Source: Acinetobacter lwoffii
GTDB taxonomy: Bacteria; Pseudomonadota; Gammaproteobacteria; Pseudomonadales; Moraxellaceae
NCBI RefSeq assembly: GCF_002321025.1
Contig: NZ_DCLL01000029.1
Coordinates: 1-21,731, forward strand
Length of the DNA: 21,731 nucleotides
Direction: 5' to 3'
Part shown: positions 15,076-21,731 of the stretch, piece after piece
Position numbering within the stretch: position 1 is the stretch's first letter
How the letters are laid out: each line of letters opens with the position of its first letter
Notes under the pieces: model-generated
Seen by the model: only the letters and a program-made list of their open reading frames with translations
The model's database searches: none
Told to the model about the DNA's origin: nothing
Made by a program: the position numbers and the translations under genes

Positions 15076-15600
15076 TACCCAATTGGCTCAAGCCAATGTG
15101 AAAGCCCAGCAAGCGGCAAAAAACCGAATGTTTTTGCTTTTGGCGAATATAGTCTGGATCAAAATGAAAACTGGATTGTCGGAGTTGCCGCACGCTATAA
15201 CCTGTTTTCCGGGATCGATAAAAACAAGAATATTCAGGCTGCCGAACTCAAACGCTCTGCTACAGAATTACTCACTGCACGCACCCAGCAAGAAATTGAA
15301 AATCTGATTTATAAATCTTATAGCAAAGCATTCAGTGTACAGCAAAGTGATGCACTTCTGGCACAAAACTTGAAAGCCGCACAGGAAAATTTACGCATCC
15401 AAGAATTGTCTTTTAAAGAAGATATGGGCACCGCCACACAGGTCATCGATGCACAAAATATGCTGAGCGGACTACGAGCTGAAACTGCCTTGAATGCCTA
15501 CAAATATGTGATGTCACTGGCCACCCTATTACAAAGCCATGGCTCGATTACAGAATTTCCGAACTACGTTCAACATACCAATACCCACTATAGATGCTAA
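15071..15600 (+). pseudogene. TolC-family outer-membrane efflux protein, C-terminal fragment
   Basis: The sequence encodes LAQANVKAQQAAK in one frame, then after a run of six A (15118-15123) continues one frame over: KPNVFAFGEYSLDQNENWI, VGVAARYNLFSGIDKNKN, long helices LYAR-like AAELKRSATELLTART and AFSVQQSDALLAQNLKAAQE, then FKEDMGTATQVIDAQNML. This is the second half of a TolC-type trimeric channel subunit: a beta segment, then long periplasmic helices. The N-terminal half, including the signal peptide, is gone. The left border joins the IS982-like remnant and the right border (about 15587) joins the IS903-like remnant. No cognate pump genes are in the window. It is non-functional. Confidence 0.75.
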
Positions 15601-16052
15601 AACTCTTCAAATACGAGCAGTTCAGCTCACAACGAATAATGTGAGTGATTCACGAATCCTTGGGGAGTTACTTGATCAAATTCCGTTGGATGAACAGATT
15701 GATTCAGTTTATACAGACGAGGCTTATAACACCAAGCAATGCCGTCAAGTCATTGCAGACCGGTAAGCATATGCGGTAGTTCCCTCCAGAAAAAATGCAA
15801 AGCCTTAGAAAATTACAAAAGTTCATTCGCAAGAGCGAAATGAATTACTTCGAACCGTTAAATGTTTAGGCAGGACACTATGGAAGAAATGGTCAGGCTA
15901 TCATCGGCGAAGTTTGGTCAAAACCAAAATGTATTGCATTAAATTATTAGACGATAAATTAACGGAATTAGGTCGACCTCATACCCAAGTTGTCACTTGA
16001 ATTCGAGTAACTTAGAAAAGATCTATCTCTGAAGCCTTTATGCAACAAAGTC
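15587..16052 (+). mobile_element. IS903-like (IS5 family) element, 3' end remnant
   Basis: Reading frames give IDAKTLQIRAVQLTTNNVSD, IPLDEQIDSVYTDEAYNTKQ and CRQVIADR, a TAA at 15763-15765, then (with another stop) ERNELLRTVKCLGRTLW, KKWSGYHRRSLVKTKMYCIK, and TELGRPHTQVVT before TGA at 15998. This is the C-terminal DDE part of an IS903-group transposase. A segment of roughly 20 residues appears missing before TELGRP. The terminal inverted repeat, read inward, is GACTTTGTTGCATAAAGG (16035-16052), close to GGCTTTGTTGCACAAACC at 7250. The first half is absent; the sequence joins the TolC fragment. The remaining bases to the Fur box (16053-16277) hold nothing I can support. Confidence 0.75.
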
Positions 16053-16277
16053 ACTCCAGATTGAGGATTTGAAAATTTATAGTGCAGTATATAAACAAAT
16101 TGGTTCAGGAGCACAAAAGTAAGGTAATAACATCTTTTTTTAATAGTGATATTTTATTGTTCCCTACTCCTTACATTAAACTTTTATTTGTAGATTTACC
16201 TATCATTAACTCATTTTTCATTTGGATTTCCTATTATATTGAGATTGCTTTAAGAGATATTAAACAATAATATTACT

Positions 16278-16296
16278 GATAATTATTATCATTTGC
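16278..16296. promoter_or_regulatory. Fur box
   Basis: GATAATTATTATCATTTGC matches the 19-bp Fur consensus GATAATGATAATCATTATC at most positions. It ends 10 nt before the receptor start codon, where iron-loaded Fur would block expression when iron is plentiful. Confidence 0.75.
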
Positions 16297-16306
16297 ATTA
16301 ACTAAA

Positions 16307-18463
16307 ATGTTTTATACCGTTCCTCCATCATTTAAGCTTTCTCTTCTTAGTCTTGCAATTTTAGTGTCCCAGCAAAGTTTTGCCGATGATACTCAGCAAT
16401 TACCGACGATTACAGTTACAGCGGAATCAGAACAGAGTGAGCTCAGCTCCGAACAGAGTAAGGCTTATATCATCCAAAATTCGTCAACCGCCTCAAAACT
16501 GAATATTCCACTCAAGGAAACGCCGCAAACAGTCAATGTCATCACTCGCCAGCAACTGAATGACTTTGCCTTGGATAATACCCGGGACGTACTGCGCAAT
16601 ACCCCTGGCATTATCGTCAGCAATCAGGAAACGGAACGGAGCTCCTACCTTGCCCGAGGTTTCGAGATTTCAAATGTTTTAGTCGATGGCGTTGGTATTC
16701 CACTCGAAGGCTATAATTATAATAATGATAATCCAGACAGTTTTTTGTTTGACCGTATCGAAGTGGTGAAAGGCGCGAATGCCTTAAATAATGGAATTGG
16801 CGATCCCGGCGCAACTATTAATATGATTCGCAAACGCCCGACATCCGACCTTCAAACAGCCTTTAATGCCAGTTATGGCTCATGGAATACGCAGCGCTAT
16901 GAAGTAGATGTATCCTCTCCTCTCACCCAAGATGGAAAAGTCAGAGGTCGTGTATTTGGCTATCAACAAACAGGCGACAGTTATCTGGATCGTTATGAAC
17001 TGGAAAAAAACGGCATAGGTGCTGTTGTGGAGGCAGATATTACTGACACAACTCTATTGACTGCTGGCTATACCGAAACCAATCACAAGCCGAATGGTGT
17101 CAATTGGGGTTCTAATCCACTGATCAATACTGAAGGCGAGCAGCTCAGTTACTCACGGAATTATAATTACAGTCCAAGCTGGGCCCACTGGGATAGCAAT
17201 ATTAAAAGTTACTTTGCCGAGCTTGAACAAAAACTGGGTGGCGACTGGACAGCCAAACTGACCTATGATGAAAAACGTACACAACGCGATTCAAAGCTCT
17301 TGTTTCTGTCCGGCAAACCTGGCGCAAATGGCACTTCAGGCATCTTCCTCTACCCAGGCATGTATATTGATGACAATAAAGAACAACAAGCCAGCCTGAG
17401 TTTTAGCGGCACCTATCCGCTTTGGGGACAACGCCATGAAGCCTCATTGGGCTATGTCTGGGCCAAAAATCGTCTGGATGAATTGGGTTATGCTGGCAGC
17501 TTTGTCAATCCGCTGACCACAGATTTAGCCAGCTTTACACCCGAAGAACCAAGCTGGGATATGTCGAAAACCAGTGGTGAAATGCATATCCGGCAGAAGA
17601 ACCAGAGCCTTTATGCTGCGACCCGACTGCATCTGAATGATGATCTGAAACTGCTTTTAGGTGCGAACTACGTTCAGGCTGAAAGCAGTGGTAGCAGTTA
17701 TGGGACCGACACCATTTATGATGAAGATAAAGTTTTACCCTATGCCGGTCTGACCTATAACTTTAGCCCTGAATATACAGGTTACCTGAGTTATACCTCG
17801 ATTTTCCGTCCGCAAACCACCAAAGCAGATGATGGCAGCATTAACAAACCGATCGAAGGTGAAAGCTATGAAGTCGGAGTCAAAGGTTCTTGGCTAGATG
17901 ACAAGCTTACCGCCACCATGGCTGTGTTCAGAACGGAGCAAAGTAATTATCCGCTTCGTGATTCTGATGGTATCCCGACTTTACGCACAACTCAGGTCAG
18001 TGACCTGCGTTCCCAAGGCTACGAGTTTGGCTTGGCGGGACAACTGACCGACCATTTTAACGTAAGCTTTGGTTATACCCAGTTTAGCCTGAAAGATCTG
18101 ATCAATGGCGGTGATGCGCGTACCTTCAATCCAACCCAGTCTTTTAATCTTTTAACCACCTATCAGGTGCCACAACTTCCAAAACTGAAACTGGGCCTTG
18201 GTGTGCAGTGGCAGGATCAAACCTATCTGGATGTGCCTGAAGCAACCACCAATGGAGTGATTACCCAGAAAGCTGGAGTCATTGAACAGGATGCCTATGC
18301 GCTCGTGAACTTAATGGCCAGCTATGAGTTGAATAAGCATATGACCTTTCAAGCCAATGGTAATAACCTGACCAATGAAAAATACCTATTCAATTTCCCC
18401 AATCAGCAAGGTTTTTATGGTGCACCAGCGAATTACAGCGTTGCTGTGAAATTTAAATATTAA
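16307..18463 (+). CDS. TonB-dependent siderophore receptor
   Basis: An outer-membrane receptor that imports an iron-siderophore complex using TonB energy. The 718 aa start with a signal peptide (1-26, cleavage after SFA). A TonB box follows in LPTITVTAE (32-40), then the plug domain with LKETPQTVNVITRQQL, VLRNTPGIIVS, VLVDGVGIPLEGYN and FDRIEVVKGANAL. The remainder is a 22-strand-type beta barrel ending NYSVAVKFKY, whose last aromatic residue suits outer-membrane assembly. The layout matches the siderophore-receptor family that includes FhuE, FpvA and FoxA; the siderophore cannot be told from the sequence. No clear ribosome-binding site precedes the ATG. The Fur box just upstream indicates iron control. 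It is the first gene of an iron-uptake cluster. Confidence 0.92.
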   Translation: MFYTVPPSFKLSLLSLAILVSQQSFADDTQQLPTITVTAESEQSELSSEQSKAYIIQNSSTASKLNIPLKETPQTVNVITRQQLNDFALDNTRDVLRNTPGIIVSNQETERSSYLARGFEISNVLVDGVGIPLEGYNYNNDNPDSFLFDRIEVVKGANALNNGIGDPGATINMIRKRPTSDLQTAFNASYGSWNTQRYEVDVSSPLTQDGKVRGRVFGYQQTGDSYLDRYELEKNGIGAVVEADITDTTLLTAGYTETNHKPNGVNWGSNPLINTEGEQLSYSRNYNYSPSWAHWDSNIKSYFAELEQKLGGDWTAKLTYDEKRTQRDSKLLFLSGKPGANGTSGIFLYPGMYIDDNKEQQASLSFSGTYPLWGQRHEASLGYVWAKNRLDELGYAGSFVNPLTTDLASFTPEEPSWDMSKTSGEMHIRQKNQSLYAATRLHLNDDLKLLLGANYVQAESSGSSYGTDTIYDEDKVLPYAGLTYNFSPEYTGYLSYTSIFRPQTTKADDGSINKPIEGESYEVGVKGSWLDDKLTATMAVFRTEQSNYPLRDSDGIPTLRTTQVSDLRSQGYEFGLAGQLTDHFNVSFGYTQFSLKDLINGGDARTFNPTQSFNLLTTYQVPQLPKLKLGLGVQWQDQTYLDVPEATTNGVITQKAGVIEQDAYALVNLMASYELNKHMTFQANGNNLTNEKYLFNFPNQQGFYGAPANYSVAVKFKY

Positions 18464-18474
18464 TTTTTAAGCTG

Positions 18475-18498
18475 AGCCCTGACGACATGTTCAGGGCT
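18475..18498 (+). terminator. Hairpin after the receptor gene
   Basis: AGCCCTGA and TCAGGGCT form a perfect 8-bp GC-rich stem around an 8-nt loop. No T run follows, so it is probably an attenuator or an mRNA-stabilising hairpin that lowers expression of the downstream genes relative to the receptor. Confidence 0.5.
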
Positions 18499-18534
18499 AA
18501 ATCATCACTACATACACAAAAATAGGTAAAACAA

Positions 18535-19146
18535 ATGAAAAAAATGATCGCTTTGACCCTTGGACTGTCTATGACACTTTCAGCTCAGGCGCATATGCTT
18601 TGGCTAGAACGTGGCACAAATCAGCAGACTCATGCGTTCTTTGGTGAATATAGTGAACAGCTCAAAGAAACGCAGCAAGGTGCCCTCAAGTCTTTCAATC
18701 AGGCAAAGGCCGTTCAGGCCAAAAAAACATTTAGTCCTCAAATGCAACAGGATCATTTGCTCTATGCAACCCAAGGCCAGACCGATGTCCAGCTCACTCA
18801 TGAATTGATCTATGGAGAATCATTGCTGAGCTATCATGCCAAATCCGGCAGACAAAACTTGAAAGCAGAGTCCGAACTGGATATTGCCCCGACCCAGATC
18901 AACAGCAATACATTTACGGTACTGTATCAGGGTAAAGCTGCTGCGGATGTTGAAGTCACAGTCTTTTCCCCGCAATTTTGGCTAAAAAAATACACCACCA
19001 ACGGCCAAGGCCAGATTACGATCGCCACGCCATGGAAAGGTCAATATGTCATTGAAGTTGGCAAAGAAGCAGACAAGGCCGGAAAATTGAATCAGCAGGC
19101 CTATAAAAAACAGTATCTGGTAACGACTTTAAGTTTTGTTTATTAA
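18535..19146 (+). CDS. Periplasmic DUF4198-family protein
   Basis: The 203 aa begin with a signal peptide (MKKMIALTLGLSMTLSAQA) directly followed by HMLWLERG. A His just after the cleavage site and the pattern H-x-LW fit DUF4198, a family of exported proteins often encoded beside metal-uptake genes (NikM-like). The C-terminal half carries a small beta-sandwich: FTVLYQGKAAADVEVTVFSP, then TNGQGQITIATPWKGQYVIE, typical of this family. The mature N-terminal His could bind metal, which is an inference. It lies between the siderophore receptor and the PepSY protein, so a role in handling iron in the periplasm is plausible but unproven. Confidence 0.75.
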   Translation: MKKMIALTLGLSMTLSAQAHMLWLERGTNQQTHAFFGEYSEQLKETQQGALKSFNQAKAVQAKKTFSPQMQQDHLLYATQGQTDVQLTHELIYGESLLSYHAKSGRQNLKAESELDIAPTQINSNTFTVLYQGKAAADVEVTVFSPQFWLKKYTTNGQGQITIATPWKGQYVIEVGKEADKAGKLNQQAYKKQYLVTTLSFVY

Positions 19147-19188
19147 GTTTTTAGATTTTCATCAGTATAGATCTATTCAAGGCCAAAT

Positions 19189-19470
19189 ATGATGTCTGTT
19201 GTAGTGCAGCCACTCGCCATTTTCTATCGCTTAGGCATGAGCTTTGGGATGGGCTACTTGTGCAGTTATTTGATCGCACTCAATCTGGCTTACTTTCTAC
19301 AGGCTTTTCTGCCCAAAGCAGAATCCGTCTATTTGGCCGCCGTTATTGCCCTGATTTTTTATGTCTGTTTTGTGATTGGCATCTTCTGTATCCAGAGTTT
19401 AAAAAAGCTTTCGGTCTATAGCCTGCTTCCTTTCCTTAGCTTATTTACCATCTCCCGCTTCATAGGTTAA
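19189..19470 (+). CDS. DUF3649-family small membrane protein
   Basis: A 93-aa inner-membrane protein with three hydrophobic segments: about residues 17-38 (GMGYLCSYLIALNLAYFL), 47-68 (YLAAVIALIFYVCFVIGIFC) and 75-92 (VYSLLPFLSLFTISRF). AAGG lies 6 nt before the ATG. Similar small proteins (DUF3649) are commonly encoded next to PepSY-TM and DUF3325 proteins in iron-uptake loci; the molecular role is unknown. It ends 3 nt before the PepSY gene, so the two are almost certainly in one operon. Confidence 0.65.
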   Translation: MMSVVVQPLAIFYRLGMSFGMGYLCSYLIALNLAYFLQAFLPKAESVYLAAVIALIFYVCFVIGIFCIQSLKKLSVYSLLPFLSLFTISRFIG

Positions 19471-19473
19471 ACC

Positions 19474-21033
19474 ATGCATAAATCTGTCCGTCAATCCATG
19501 GCATGGCTACATTCATGGTTAGGTTTAAGTTTTGGCTGGCTGCTCTTCGCGATCTTTTTAACAGGCGCGGTCACCTATTACCGGCATGAAATCAGTATAT
19601 GGATGCAGCCTGAATTTGCCTCAATACAAGTCAATCAGGAAACTGCCTTAAAATCTGCTTACAGCTATTTACAGCAGCATGCACCGGACGCCCAAAACTG
19701 GTATATCGGAGTCGCCAATCAAGATTCACCGGTGAATAAAGTCTACTGGCAAAAAGCGGATGGTGGCTATGAAGTCAAAACCCTGAATGCTTCGACAGGA
19801 AAAGAATTACAGCTTTCAGCCACACAAGGGGGAGATTTTTTCTATAATTTTCATTTTCAGCTCTATGGTATGCCCTACACCATCGGTCGCCTCATTGTGA
19901 CGGTCGCTGCCTTTATCATGTTACTGACTCTGATTTCAGGAATTATTACCCATAAAAAAATACTGACAGACTTTTTTACCCTAAGAGCCTTTAAAGGACA
20001 GCGCTCTTATCTGGATTTTCATAATGTCAGTTCAGTGATTGCCCTGCCGTTCTTTTTGACCATGACATTTACCGGGTTGGCGATTTTCTTTTATATCGTG
20101 CTGCCTTCCGGTATGAAAAAACTTTATCCAGACAATCCCTTTCAATATTTTGAAGAAATTCGCACAATCAATACATCAGCCACCCACTCAGTTCCTGTGA
20201 AAACCCAGATGCTGCCAATTCAACATTTTATCACCACGGCACAGCAACACTGGGGATATGCGGAATTTGACAATATCACGGTCAAGCAGCCCAATACCCA
20301 GCTGGCACACATAACCTTAACTCAGCTCAAAGATCATTCCATTACACGAAATCAGGCACAGCTTATTTTAAATGCTGCTACCGGAAAATTGCTTGAAAAT
20401 ACACAAAATGAAAGTGCAATTGCCACACTAAATGCCAGCATGTATGGTTTACATATGGCACGTTTTGCTGAACCTGTTTTACGTTTAGGGTTATTTTTCT
20501 CCGGCATATTAGGCTGCGCAATGATTGCATCCGGATTGCTGCTGTGGAGCCTGAAACGCCAAATGCAGAAAAAATCAGTGCGGTTTCATCTCGGACACTA
20601 TTTAGTGAACCGCTTGAATATCACCATAATTATTGGCTTGCCGCTTGCCATGCTGGGATATCTCTATGCGAATCGTTTTATCAGTATTCCTGTAGGTGCA
20701 CCAAATTATGAAATTTATAGTTTTTTCTCTATCTGGCTTGGCAGTTTTATCCTGGCATGTGTAACCCCACAGCAGCATATATGGAGAATGCAGCTTAAAC
20801 TTCTGATTTGTGCTGCCTTTATACTTCCCCTGATTGATATTTATTATTTAGTTTCCCAGCAATATATTGCTTCTTTTGCGACTTATTGGCCTTTTTTGCG
20901 TATTGAGCTAATGTTATGGACCTTGGCCCTTTTTGCCCTATTTTTACACCAAAAAATTACGCCCATTCAGCAAAAAGCGGTCAATAAAATTCAGGCTAAA
21001 TTAAAAATCACTCAACAGGAATCATCAATATGA
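19474..21033 (+). CDS. PepSY-associated transmembrane protein (PiuB-like, iron-regulated)
   Basis: The 519 aa begin with WLHSWLGLSFGWLLFAIFL, the His-containing first helix typical of PepSY_TM proteins. Next comes a periplasmic PepSY-like domain, including VYWQKADGGYEVKTLNASTG (about residues 90-109). Further helices include LIVTVAAFIMLLTLISGIIT, ALPFFLTMTFTGLAIFFYIV, LFFSGILGCAMIASGLLLW and three or four at the C-terminus. FHFQLYG and LDFHNVSSV carry the conserved histidines between helices. PepSY_TM proteins are linked to siderophore iron reduction or uptake in the inner membrane (PiuB/FoxB type), so release of iron from the imported siderophore is a fair guess. It overlaps the next gene by ATGA. 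Confidence 0.85.
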   Translation: MHKSVRQSMAWLHSWLGLSFGWLLFAIFLTGAVTYYRHEISIWMQPEFASIQVNQETALKSAYSYLQQHAPDAQNWYIGVANQDSPVNKVYWQKADGGYEVKTLNASTGKELQLSATQGGDFFYNFHFQLYGMPYTIGRLIVTVAAFIMLLTLISGIITHKKILTDFFTLRAFKGQRSYLDFHNVSSVIALPFFLTMTFTGLAIFFYIVLPSGMKKLYPDNPFQYFEEIRTINTSATHSVPVKTQMLPIQHFITTAQQHWGYAEFDNITVKQPNTQLAHITLTQLKDHSITRNQAQLILNAATGKLLENTQNESAIATLNASMYGLHMARFAEPVLRLGLFFSGILGCAMIASGLLLWSLKRQMQKKSVRFHLGHYLVNRLNITIIIGLPLAMLGYLYANRFISIPVGAPNYEIYSFFSIWLGSFILACVTPQQHIWRMQLKLLICAAFILPLIDIYYLVSQQYIASFATYWPFLRIELMLWTLALFALFLHQKITPIQQKAVNKIQAKLKITQQESSI

Positions 21034-21302
21034 TATGGATTGCAGTGATCGGTCTGCTTTGGCTGAGCTGTTTTGGTTTTTATGTGGTAAGTGAAAAGCA
21101 GATCCTAAAAACCCGAAAATCTCATTACGCTTTTTTAGCGGATTTTCCTACGTACACTAAATTCGCTGCAGGTATTTTCTTATTCGTCGCGATGTTTTTA
21201 TTACGTACCCAGTTTAGCTCCAGTATTAGCTTTGTGTCTCTATGGGTATTTCTAAGCCCTGTACTGTTTATCTTTATCTTAAAAATGAATAAAGCATTTT
21301 AG
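21030..21302 (+). CDS. DUF3325-family small membrane protein
   Basis: A 90-aa protein with three membrane segments (about residues 2-20, 45-60 and 66-85). The first loop holds the charged KQILKTRKSH. It starts in an ATGA overlap with the PepSY gene (21030-21033), so translation is coupled. DUF3325 proteins travel with PepSY-TM and DUF3649 in Fur-controlled clusters; function is unknown. It is the last gene of the cluster. The following 80 bp contain only a weak GTGTG/CACAC hairpin (21338-21352) without a T run, so I do not call a terminator. Confidence 0.65.
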   Translation: MIWIAVIGLLWLSCFGFYVVSEKQILKTRKSHYAFLADFPTYTKFAAGIFLFVAMFLLRTQFSSSISFVSLWVFLSPVLFIFILKMNKAF

Positions 21303-21379
21303 TATTTATTTAAAATCAGAAAGTAGCAAACAGCCTAGTGTGCTATTCACACGCCCTTTATTAAACCAATCTACCCAGT

Positions 21380-21731
21380 AGACCTCTTTCATAAATCATT
21401 TTTTGCTCAGTTCCAAGTTGTAGATTCCAGCGATTAAATTGAATCTCAAACCAAGCCTTTTACCTCTATTTCGATAACGCTCAGCAAGGATTTTGAAGGT
21501 TTTCAGGCTGCCAAATACATGCTCAATTCCGATTCTTCTTTTATTGATTTCTTGATTATAGATTTTCAATTCAGGATCCAATTTACAGTGTCTTTTGGCT
21601 TTTAATGGCAACAGGCTATTCGGATACAATACATAAATCCCCTGATAGCCTTTATCTGCAAGGATAAAAGCCCCAAAAGGAATCTGGTTTAAATTGCGTT
21701 TGAACAACTTGAAATCATGCACTGCACCGCG
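21380..21731 (-). mobile_element. IS5-like insertion sequence, 3' end (continues off the right edge)
   Basis: The outer end reads AGACCTCTTTCATAAATCA inward from about 21380, matching the end of the remnant at 6966. The element then runs to the window edge without a break, so it may be complete beyond it. Confidence 0.75.
21396..21731 (-). CDS. IS5-like transposase, C-terminal part
   Basis: The minus-strand frame is open from the window edge to TGA at 21396. It reads RGAVHDFKLFKRNLNQIPFG, FILADKGYQGIYVLYPNSL, LKIYNQEINKRRIGIEHVFG, SLKTFKILAERYRNRGKRLG and LIAGIYNLELSKK. The second catalytic Asp is in LADKGYQG and the catalytic Glu in NKRRIGIEHVFG, the usual IS5-type DDE order. There is no internal stop, unlike the diverged copy at 6982-7248. 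The GTG at 21722 is not the real start; the frame continues upstream. Confidence 0.85.
   Translation of the reverse strand, partial: RGAVHDFKLFKRNLNQIPFGAFILADKGYQGIYVLYPNSLLPLKAKRHCKLDPELKIYNQEINKRRIGIEHVFGSLKTFKILAERYRNRGKRLGLRFNLIAGIYNLELSKK

Noticed and set aside
14917..15600. Open frame of 227 codons as a real gene
   Set aside because: Its first part is antisense to the IS982-like transposase and only the later part is TolC-like, so it is a rearrangement chimera.
7241..16061. Nine-bp target duplication flanking the two IS903-like outer ends
   Set aside because: The flanks (TTTGCAAGA on the left, ACTCCAGAT on the right) do not match, so a simple composite transposition event is not supported by the borders.
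16082..16270. Small open frame of 62 codons before the Fur box
   Set aside because: GTG start without a ribosome-binding site, very AT-rich, no recognisable family; hydrophobicity is expected of T-rich DNA.
21338..21352. Terminator after the iron cluster
   Set aside because: The GTGTG/CACAC stem is only 5 bp and has no T run after it.

Overview
The window looks like chromosomal DNA from an Acinetobacter-type gammaproteobacterium (Moraxellaceae). This rests on the AT-rich composition, the lldP-lldR-lldD order, the tightly overlapped bioA-bioF-bioC-bioD operon with bioB apart, an iron-uptake cluster behind a Fur box, and the kinds of insertion-sequence (IS) debris. The genus is inferred from gene families and layout; no database search was run.

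Layout, left to right. Positions 1-343 hold the 5' end of an IS5-family element running off the left edge. Positions 366-738 hold a short, decayed CRISPR-like array: five copies of a 37-nt repeat spaced about 34 nt apart, with hairpin-forming segments inside it and no cas gene in view. Next is a two-gene operon (868-2457): a SAM-methyltransferase-like protein and an AlkB-type Fe(II)/2-oxoglutarate dioxygenase. A frameshifted VF530/DUF2132 gene follows (2601-2883). The minus-strand L-lactate operon lldP-lldR-lldD (3183-6757) has a terminator-like hairpin downstream. Upstream it has two LldR/PdhR-type operators 104 bp apart that bracket a likely promoter, one of them inside a perfect 39-bp palindrome.

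Positions 6966-8604 are wreckage: an IS5-like 3' remnant, the 5' end of an IS903-like element, and a sensor histidine kinase pseudogene. The minus-strand biotin genes follow: bioA, bioF, bioC and bioD, each joined by a 4-nt ATGA overlap; then a BioH-like hydrolase; then bioB with its own terminator. Positions 14460-16052 are a second IS graveyard: an IS982-like remnant, a TolC-family fragment, and the 3' end of an IS903-like element.

The right part is a plus-strand iron-acquisition cluster (16278-21302). A Fur box precedes a TonB-dependent siderophore receptor, a DUF4198 periplasmic protein, a DUF3649 membrane protein, a PepSY-TM membrane protein and a DUF3325 membrane protein. The window ends inside a second copy of the IS5-like element seen at 6966.

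The intact genes fall into three standard modules: lactate use, biotin synthesis and siderophore/iron uptake. The least ordinary part is the left 2.5 kb, where the decayed array lies beside the methyltransferase/AlkB pair. The most striking regulatory structure is the lldP double operator. The IS903-like halves at 7250 and 16052 keep only their outer ends and bracket the biotin locus, which suggests a decayed composite-transposon-like arrangement.
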